From Mermis nigrescens (lineage: Eukaryota > Nematoda > Enoplea > Mermithida > Mermithidae), in the NCBI GenBank assembly GCA_036768485.1, contig JAVLUZ010000322.1:344937-408936 (forward strand): DNA of 64,000 nt. The letters run 5' to 3'. Of this stretch, positions 57,100-64,000 are shown piece after piece. The position numbers and the translations under genes are program-made. The stretch's first letter is position 1. Each line of letters begins with the position of its first letter. The notes below the pieces were generated by a model. It made no database searches. It was given only the letters and a program-made list of their open reading frames with translations, and was not told the origin of the DNA.

Positions 57100-57690
57100 C
57101 ATCACAATTCTCCGACTGTCTTAATTTTCCAACCTGTGCTATAAGAAGCTATTTTTTAACACACGAAATTCCCGATTCACCGACAGTCCCGTTTCTCCAT
57201 CCGTCTCAATTCTCCGACTATACCGTTCTTCGATCATGCTAAGTGCTTTTGATACCCATCGTTTTCATTCATCAATTCCATTTTTTCCTACTCTCCCCTT
57301 TATACAATTTATTTTATCTTGATTCTTTACACTGTAATGTTACACGATGTACACTACTAATGTAAGGCACTGCCATACCTTCCACAACGTTGGCGCCCAT
57401 TTTGGATTCAGCATGCGTTGATCATCATTATTATTAGATAGCCGCTAACAGCAACAGGCCGTCCGGTGTAAAGTTTATTTGTACCTAGCATTATTTTATC
57501 CGTTTATCTCGTTTTATCTTTTTCATCTGTTGCACAAATCTTAACTCGATCATGTAAATATGCAATAATCAATGTAAGCATATCGTAAATTATCGCATTT
57601 TACTGTAACTAGCTTAGACTATGATTATCGATCCTGGCGATTTTAAGCTTCTGGCGTTTCCTTTTTGCTGCCTTGCTGCGTCCCCTCTTG
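57100..57690. other. Repeat-poor stretch upstream of the 57699 frame
   Basis: 57100-57250 has CAATTCTCCGACT-type units related to family G. 57250-57690 is unique and could hold a promoter. Confidence 0.4.
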
Positions 57691-57698
57691 GCTTTTAT

Positions 57699-57751
57699 GA
57701 TGTATCGACATGGCCCGAGATTTCCGGTTCATCAGCAATTGAAATTATGGG
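57699..57751 (+). CDS. Possible short first exon with strong donor
   Basis: ATGATG opens MMYRHGPRFPVHQQLKLW and meets a near-perfect donor (TATGGGTAAGTAAT). The 340 bases upstream are free of recognised repeats, which suits a promoter. The frame also stays open past the donor to 57972. There is no known match. Confidence 0.22.
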
Positions 57752-57990
57752 TAAGTAATTGTGTTGTTGTTGGCCGAAATCGCATCTTTTTGGAAATTAA
57801 TCTAGAATTTCCACAATTACCAAAACAAAGCTACTCGACCGCCTCGAATTTCCGAGTTGCAATGTCTAGCACTACACAAATTAGGAAGCACTTATTCGGG
57901 AAGGTACTTTACAATCCAATCTTTCAAGCCCATCATGGACGCAGAAAAAGGGTAAATGGCCAGAGACGGTGAGTCTCACGGGGTTAGCTT

Positions 57991-58246
57991 CATACGTGGG
58001 CAGCACCGAAATTCTGGGGCTGCAAGATTTTTCAAAGGTTAAAAAATGGCCTAAAAAATGGTGTTATGGTGGAAAAAACACCATTTTTAAACGTTTCCCA
58101 TCGAGCTCTATCCATTAGTATAAAAAAATTGCGAAAAAATACGAAACAAAAATTGAATTCTGGAGGGAGTATTTTGGTTTCTGAGGGGCATTTTAGTTTC
58201 TCGGGGGGGGGGGGTTGCATACCCCAAAGCCCCACGCCCTGGTGTG
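57991..58246 (+). mobile_element. Family A MITE
   Basis: CATACGTGGGCAGCACC to CGCCCTGGTGTG; flanks GTTAGCTT / GTTAGGTC (6 of 8). Confidence 0.8.
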
Positions 58247-58779
58247 GTTAGGTCCAACCAGCAGTAGTAAACACGGGCTCATGTACACTAGCTCATCTTA
58301 AGGTCGAACCAGCCCCGTAGTCAATAAAATTGTACCTTAGGGTGTCAACCAACCTGGCCCAACGCATGCAACACAGTGCCCTGTATTTTATGTCAACGCG
58401 GGTTTCACCCATCACCTGGGAAGGGAGCCCGACTTTGCAAATAAGCCGGCAACCCACAGCACGGTGAAGGCTTTAATTATTTGCACTAAATACATAGGCG
58501 TATAACATGTTATATGCATATCCATTAATATCACTATTGTACACCGTTGCATAATGGTGAAAGAATCAAGAAAAAATAAATCGGGTTAAGAAAGAGTAGG
58601 CAAACGAATGGAATGAATGAATGGAAACGATACGTATCAAGAGCAGTTAATGTGGTCGAAGAACCGAGGAGAATCGAGACGGACAGAGAAACGGGATTTT
58701 TGGTGAATCGGGAACTTAAAGCGTTTAAAAATAGCTTTTCATAGCACAGGTCAAAAATACATGTAACAGGAGTATGCTG

Positions 58780-59330
58780 GATCCCCTGCCCTAATTTGAT
58801 CGCCCCCACGCCTCCCCATATGCCAGAAAATCTTTGACCCCCTCTATTTTTGGGATAAATTAAATTTTTGACCGTTTTGAGGTGTTCATTGGCAGGTTTT
58901 GGTTAAAAATTGGAGGCCATTCACGCCCAACCCCCTCTTCGCCCTAAAAAGTGGTCGACGACCCCCATCCGAAATTTTGAGTCATTATTATATGTATAAT
59001 GGTCGCAGAATTGGGACGCTTGGAGACACATGGATTATCCAGGAATTTAAAAATAATCTGTTTTATCATTAGACGGCAAATTGGGAAGAGCATGAAAAAT
59101 GTCGCTTTTCGGGGCGCGCGACCGTTCTTAAAAAGCAAGCATTTTGCAAGTGATCTCGCTTTTCGGTCGCGCTTACAAAAAGCGAAATTTTTCTTCATGC
59201 ACATTCACTCGCTTTTTACGGTAGGCCGCTGCACAAAAGCGAATAATGGCACAAAAATTGCCATTTGACATGGTAGTGCGTCACGGAGCATCTTGGCCGC
59301 CAAGGGCACAGACATAATCCGGTTTCGGGA
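58780..59330. repeat. Family G, right member of an inverted pair
   Basis: Inverted relative of 55975-56815 (GCCGCCAAGGGCAC, AAAGCGAATAATGGCAC). It includes a family B part at 58780-58985. No intact gene. Confidence 0.65.
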
Positions 59331-59426
59331 CAGTAACCGAGTTCTACAGATTAAAGTGGTAAAAATCGCAACAAAACAATACAAAAAATCCAATTCGAGG
59401 GATTTGCATTTTAGAGGGTGAAACCA

Positions 59427-59545
59427 TGGGCAGCAGCCCAATTCTGGGGAGTCTGGTTTGAGTAAAACTGGCAAAAATCCCAAGAACATGCCAAAAATTT
59501 ATTCTAGATCTTATTAATTTTTGGGGTTGTGGTCTTAACCAAACC
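59427..59545. repeat. Family E repeat
   Basis: CATGGGCAGCAGCCCAATTCTG through ACTGGCAAAAATCCC to ACCAAACCCATACCATG. Confidence 0.5.
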
Positions 59546-60239
59546 CATACCATGTGCTTACGCTGCAAAATATTGGAAATTTTAGCAGACACCTAAAATC
59601 GTTTTTAAATTATTTCCTGTGCAGCACGGAAGGAAACACAATCTGAGAAATGGTTTGTTCTTCTTGAGCACAACGCATAGGTAGCTGCGTCCCATCCCAA
59701 CTGGCTTAGCTTATAAAAGTCGAAATAACAATAGGCTCCAAAGTAAAATGAAGTCGTACAGAGATTGCAATTACCTACATACCTACCTACATATTTATAC
59801 TCACCATTTAGGAACTATTTATGTAAATGACACCAGTACGAGAAAAATGGAGAGCTGAAAAGACGACCAGGTTCAGAATAATTATGTTAAATGAATCTTA
59901 GTGTAAATTGCTCGTTACTTAAACTTGGAATTAAAATACGTCCTTTAATGTGTTTCTCAAGACTCGTGCATGAAAATCAATATTCAGGGTTCAAGTGAGC
60001 AGCCACAAAATTACGGTGTTTTTTAACCTATAGTCTGTTTCATTTATTCGAACGCTTTTCCAATAAATTTCTTTGAAGGCTACAGTTTGGTGATTTACTG
60101 TAACTCGACAGAATAGTTGAGTGGGGCGAGCGGCCGCCATTCTTTCATTTTTAATGCACTAAACTGTCCGTATATTCTATTTTTTAACCTTGTGCATGAA
60201 TTCGCTCGGTAAACCAATTTGAGTCTGAGTCTTTCAGAA

Positions 60240-60960
60240 ATGATTTTCACATAAAATAACATACATGTTTAGAAAGAGCATAAAAAATTGCACTAAATGA
60301 AAGTAATAACTGTCACAATATGTGAAGATGGTGCAGCTTAATATGGACTAGGAGTTTTTGCTATGATAATGCACTTCGACTGCAAAAAACATGATGGTAA
60401 ACGGAGGGTTGGCCTTCGCGTTCCCGTGAACTAGGACGACGTCCTAGCCGATCACTTTTTTGTGATTTTTTTCGTTGTATGTTCTGTATGACAACAAAAC
60501 TTTGTCTAGCCTCGTTTTAGCCCTACTTACATCATAGCCCTAGTTACATCATTTGGAATCTTCAAGCTAGTAAATAAAATTATACATCCTGAAAAATAGC
60601 ACATTTTCATGATTATCACGTAAAAACTCAAATTACAAAAAAAGTTCTGGTTAATTATTAATACAAGATTGGTTGGCTTCTACCTTTTAATCAGCTACTA
60701 CAGTCCTAAAATGATATTTAGATGCTTAAGCTTAAGTATAATAGTGGTTTTTCGATCTAACTCATAAAAAGTCACTTTAGCGAAAAATGACAAACATACT
60801 CGGAAAGAGCTTAAAAAATTGCACAAAATCATACTAATATTTGCTATGTTGAGTGAGACTAATTACATTCTTAACCTGGTTAGGACGGCGTCCTAGCACG
60901 GGAACCTTTGACTTCAAAAACACACGGGAACGCGAGGGATTAAGCTGAAGTCCTAATCTT
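60240..60960. repeat. Inverted/direct repeats with TTCGCGTTCCCGTG
   Basis: TTCGCGTTCCCGTG (60416) and CACGGGAACGCGAG (60922 on) are inverted; GTCCTAG motifs accompany both. A direct repeat of AAAGAGC..AAAAAATTGCAC occurs at 60275 and 60805. It is probably a decayed fold-back element. Confidence 0.45.
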
Positions 60961-61258
60961 GATTTTGTGCACAGCAGTTGACGGGCATTACGTTAAACCA
61001 TCCAAATTTAATTTTTTTCATGCACAAGGTTTCGTGCAAAGGCTACAGTCTGTTTTGAAATTCTTGAGATTTTTTCTACAATAGGATACGGAAGAATTAA
61101 AAAAAGTATCAAACCGGTGTAAGACGAGGCCATGGTCACCAAAAATCAAATTCGGGGGTCTACTGTTATCTGCGGGCTGAATTATTTAGGATTCTGGGGT
61201 CGAACGGTGAAAATCAATTTAACGCGGTAAAAATTCTTGTGTTACTAAAGCTTGAAAT

Positions 61259-61449
61259 TGTTTTCAGCAGCTTGTAATAGCAAATTTGGTAGAGGACAAG
61301 CTGCTGCTGCACGTACATACATGTGTATGTATAGCAAACCGAGCAGCACTGCATACTGTACAACAGACGATCCGTTCTCTTTTGCCGGTGTAAACCTACA
61401 GATCGCAATGTTTGCCATCTTATTTTACTTTAAATCAGGTTTATCGTAG
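61259..61449 (+). CDS. Possible last exon of a small Cys-containing protein
   Basis: After a good acceptor (TTGTTTTCAG) the frame reads AACNSKFGRGQAAAARTYMCMY, then AYCTTDD and a hydrophobic end LQIAMFAILFYF, stopping at 61449. A short hydrophobic C-terminus would fit a membrane or lipid-anchored secreted protein. No family is recognised and no other exon was found. Confidence 0.3.
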
Positions 61450-61518
61450 CATTTTTTACAAAAATTCGAAATTTTCGAAGAATTTGTGTGAAAAAACGCT
61501 TATTTACAAGTAGTACTA

Positions 61519-61640
61519 CTATGCTGTTTCACACGAGTTTGGGCATAAGTTTTTAAAATTATTTCCAGCAATAAGCTGACAGATTGGATTATAGCAATCT
61601 AATATGTAATTATCGTAATCTGTCGGCTTACTGTCAAAAA
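61519..61640 (-). CDS. Possible Cys-rich last exon (ShK-like ending)
   Basis: After TTTTTTTGACAG the frame reads KPTDYDNYILDCYNP, ICQLIAG and LCPNSCETA before the stop. The spacing of the last cysteines and CPNSC resemble the end of nematode ShKT domains, but the final cysteine is missing. The frame stays open upstream to about 61737. Assignment is weak. Confidence 0.3.
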
Positions 61641-61739
61641 AATTTTGAAGAATTACGCGTAAAGTAATGTAAAACATGACACCAAAGTTTGCGCGAAAAT
61701 TCGATACGATGCGCCGTGACTCGCGAAATTTATGCATGA

Positions 61740-63000
61740 GAATGACTCGCGATGCAATTACTAATCTCTTCTTATATTAGCATGTAAAGCAATTACCTAT
61801 TAATTTTTGATTCGTCGCAGTGGTGGTGTTACAGTATTTCATTTGTTTATTTGGGACAACTCGTGGACAGTTTTTACACGTTGGCTAAGTCATTCTGCAA
61901 TGCAAAATTTAAAGAAAAAAGCATAATCCAGACATGTTATCGGAATGAACAAAACTTAATGTTGTGCCACTAAGCTTGCAAAATAATATGAATCGAAAAT
62001 CAATACATTTTTGTTTACAACCAAGTTTAAACATGCCTTTTTAAGGTCAAATTAGCCCATCGAATTCTGTTTCTTGGTTTTCCTTAATTCCTGTCCGTGT
62101 TCCGACACGGACAGGAAACATCCACTTTTTGCGATATTGAGAAAAACGAATTTAAAGTTTTATACTGGATATGAAATCTGTGTACATTGTGAAAGATGGC
62201 TGCTCATATCTCAATCAATATTTGAGATTTGAGGCTAAGATTTTTTTTCAATTAATAGGAAATAGTCTGAAGTAATCCAAAGTGCATGTAACTCATTTTT
62301 TACAAAAAGTGGATGTAGCACCTTTTTGCATTGCGGCGACGAAATGTTGTTTTAACCCTCCTATTACCAAGGGGTCACGCACCCTAGAATTACCAAGGTC
62401 TAGATCGAAAATCTAGTCATTGGGGAGATGACAAATATGAATAAAAATACACATTTCTGGTAGCCAAGAAAGTGAGAATTTCAAAAATGTCATTAAGTTT
62501 GCACAAAACTTAAGACCTATTGAAAAAAACGTATTTGAACATTCGAAAATGTGTGAGAAATTTGATCTGCTACACGCGTAACACATGTTATAAAATCATG
62601 GAATCAAGCTTTTCTAATAAAATATAGGTCAATACGTTTTCTTTTGCTCAATAAAACATGTGTTGCAGTAAAAAAAGAGGGTACTGAGAAGCTTGCCACA
62701 TAAGAATTTATGGCCTTACAGTAAACTGCAAAAAACAGGCAACTAGATCACGAATCTAGAGCTCGGTAAAAGTAGGGTTAAAAATAAAATGGTCCGATTG
62801 TACACAAATGTGAATTTTACTTGTACGGTTCACCAACTGTTAGTAGGAAAACAGGCAGAAAAGAACAATCTAGAAGGAACGATAGTATTAGAGACGACGC
62901 AAAAATGTAACATCATAAAAATCGCGCATGCAAGCAAAAAAAGAATCGGGCAGTAGAGCTAACGTTTTGTTGCTTTTTGGTAGAAGCAGGTAATTTAGCA
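61740..63000. other. No gene seen
   Basis: AT-rich unique sequence. TGTCCGTGTTCCGACACGGACAGG at 62093-62116 is a short perfect hairpin (CCTGTCCGTGT arms). Confidence 0.45.
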
Positions 63001-63010
63001 TCCGTGATCA

Positions 63011-63145
63011 ATTGCTAAGTGAAGGCATCGAAACGCCAGAAGACGATTCGGAAGCACTTTTTGATGATCCTGGGGCCGTCGTGACTCCTTCAGGGCCAAG
63101 CTTAGTGGCCTCTCCAAGATTTTCTCTCCGCGCTGCTTTTATAGT
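63011..63145 (-). pseudogene. Diverged relative of the lysine/serine-rich exon
   Basis: After TTCTAAG and CTCGCGAC, shared with the sequence just upstream of the 37-kb exon, the frame reads LATIKAARRENLGEATK and then SKSASESSSGVSMPSLSN to a TGA. The SESSS region, and the flanking GCTAAATTACCTGCT against GCTAAATCGCCTGCT, align with the 37-kb exon. A small frameshift and the stop remove the AKSPAAAAKRLK end. It is either a shortened last exon of a paralogous gene lying right of the window or a dead copy. Confidence 0.45.
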
Positions 63146-63305
63146 CGCGAGGCTTAGAAAAAACAAAACAGAGTTAACCACCTAAATGCCAAGAAAAAGG
63201 AAAAATAACAAATTGAGACTAACGGATTAAGGATAAGAAAAACAAAGAAACAACTTACTTTTGTACAAAGCACAGTAGCAGAGAAAAGGATTTTGTTGTG
63301 ACTCT

Positions 63306-63774
63306 CTAGACCCTCTTCCCACTAAGCCCACCATTTTGCGACCGTCCCACTCGCCCCACTGTCTCGGAAGACCCACCAGAAAAAATTAAAGTAGCTATAT
63401 TACGCGCAAAACGGAAATTGAACCTGACTAATGAAGTCAGATTTAAGCCTGGCTTAAGCCTAAAGATGTTGAAACCGGGCCCTGTACTGTTTTACGAACG
63501 CTAAACGAATCTTCTTTTGCATGCTTTAATTCGTGATGTATGTACATCATCTGATAAAAACTTATCGGGTTATTAATTAAATAAATACTTTACTTAATTT
63601 GTACAATTTACCGGTCAACCTTTTAAAGTATTTATGTTTTGCTTATAAACGTAGATAAACAGAGTATTTTTGTTTTTGCACATAAGCATGTGCATAAGCA
63701 CACAGCCTTCCTCTTTTCTGGTGGGTCTTCCGAGACAGTGGAACTAGTGGGATGGTCGTGAAATAGTGGGTCTA
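63306..63774. mobile_element. Fold-back element with CCCACT/GTGGGTCTAG ends
   Basis: CCACTGTCTCGGAAGACCCA (63356 on) is the exact complement of the right arm at 63722-63743. Outer parts carry TAGACCC / GGGTCTA. Further GTGGGTCTAGTGGGAC units continue to 63880. Confidence 0.65.
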
Positions 63775-64000
63775 GTCAGACACCTCATTATGCACGTGGT
63801 GGGTCAAGTGGGATTTCCGATGGGTCTAGTGGAACGAAAAAGTGGGTCTAGTGGGACGGTGGGTATAGTGAGACGGGACCGAGAAAAGTATCGGAGCAGG
63901 TAGATTTACAATTCAGAATTTATCACGTTATTATTATCTGTCGTGCAATTCAAGAAGGCCGAATACGATTATGCGACCCTCCTCTAGGTATTTAGCGAGA

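Noticed and set aside
58250..58320. tRNA-like GGTTCGAC box on the minus strand
   Set aside because: No A box or cloverleaf stems at the right spacing. Other GGTTCGA matches (21151, 53523) also fail. No tRNA is called.
1..64000. A transposase or reverse transcriptase gene
   Set aside because: No frame showed recognisable transposase, hAT dimerisation or reverse transcriptase motifs. All mobile elements seen appear non-autonomous.

Overview
This is eukaryotic, intron-rich, AT-rich DNA from an animal. A nematode is the best fit: one gene encodes a transthyretin-like (TTL) secreted protein, a family found almost only in nematodes. The long introns and very high density of small DNA transposons suggest a large repeat-filled genome, perhaps an enoplean or mermithid worm; that lineage guess is inference. 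No operons, rRNA, tRNA or CRISPR were seen. Most long open frames in the window lie inside repeats and are not genes.

Genes. (1) The 5' part of NOL10 (yeast Enp2), a nucleolar beta-propeller protein of the small-subunit processome, lies on the minus strand. Exons are at 10303-10238, 10168-10123, 8549-8322, 6157-6036 and 4480-4354, and the gene runs off the left edge. (2) A TTL gene lies on the plus strand (28875-29083 and 32943-33211), with a poly(A) signal at 33263; its first exon was not found. (3) A single-pass membrane protein lies on the minus strand: signal peptide, degenerate von Willebrand A domain, Cys-rich segment, Ser/Thr/Pro mucin-like stalk, membrane helix and basic tail. Exons are at 55967-55532, 45557-45414, 43634-43060 and 41513-41346, with a possible lysine-rich last exon at 37322-36995. 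Its intron phases agree at every junction. A relative of that last exon at 63145-63011 suggests a second gene of the kind beyond the right edge. (4) The signal-peptide exon of an unknown secreted protein occurs twice (22919 and 26556) inside a tandem duplication of about 3 kb; one copy is cut by a 100-base assembly gap. A few other weak exon candidates are listed.

Repeats fill most of the rest. The main family (A) has more than 30 copies of about 165-330 bp, with short terminal inverted repeats (CAYAC[G/C]TGGGC) and 8-bp target duplications, many fitting nTnnnnAn, the pattern of the hAT superfamily. Families B, C, D and E have the same C-run/G-run style; C also has 8-bp duplications. There are several fold-back elements, a giant inverted repeat (about 47500-54075) full of TTTACAC/GTGTAAA motifs inside the big intron of gene 3, a 2.9-kb hAT-like element (16680-19584) carrying nested insertions, and TAA, TA and CA microsatellites.

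Layout: 1-10.3 kb NOL10 with repeat-loaded introns; 10.3-20 kb transposon graveyard; 20.4-26.7 kb tandem duplication; 27-33.3 kb TTL gene; 33.3-36.9 kb sparse repeats; 37-56 kb vWA membrane protein with the giant palindrome in its intron; 56-64 kb inverted duplicates, fold-backs and weak exons. The three recognised genes show no functional link: one acts in ribosome assembly and two are secreted or surface proteins.
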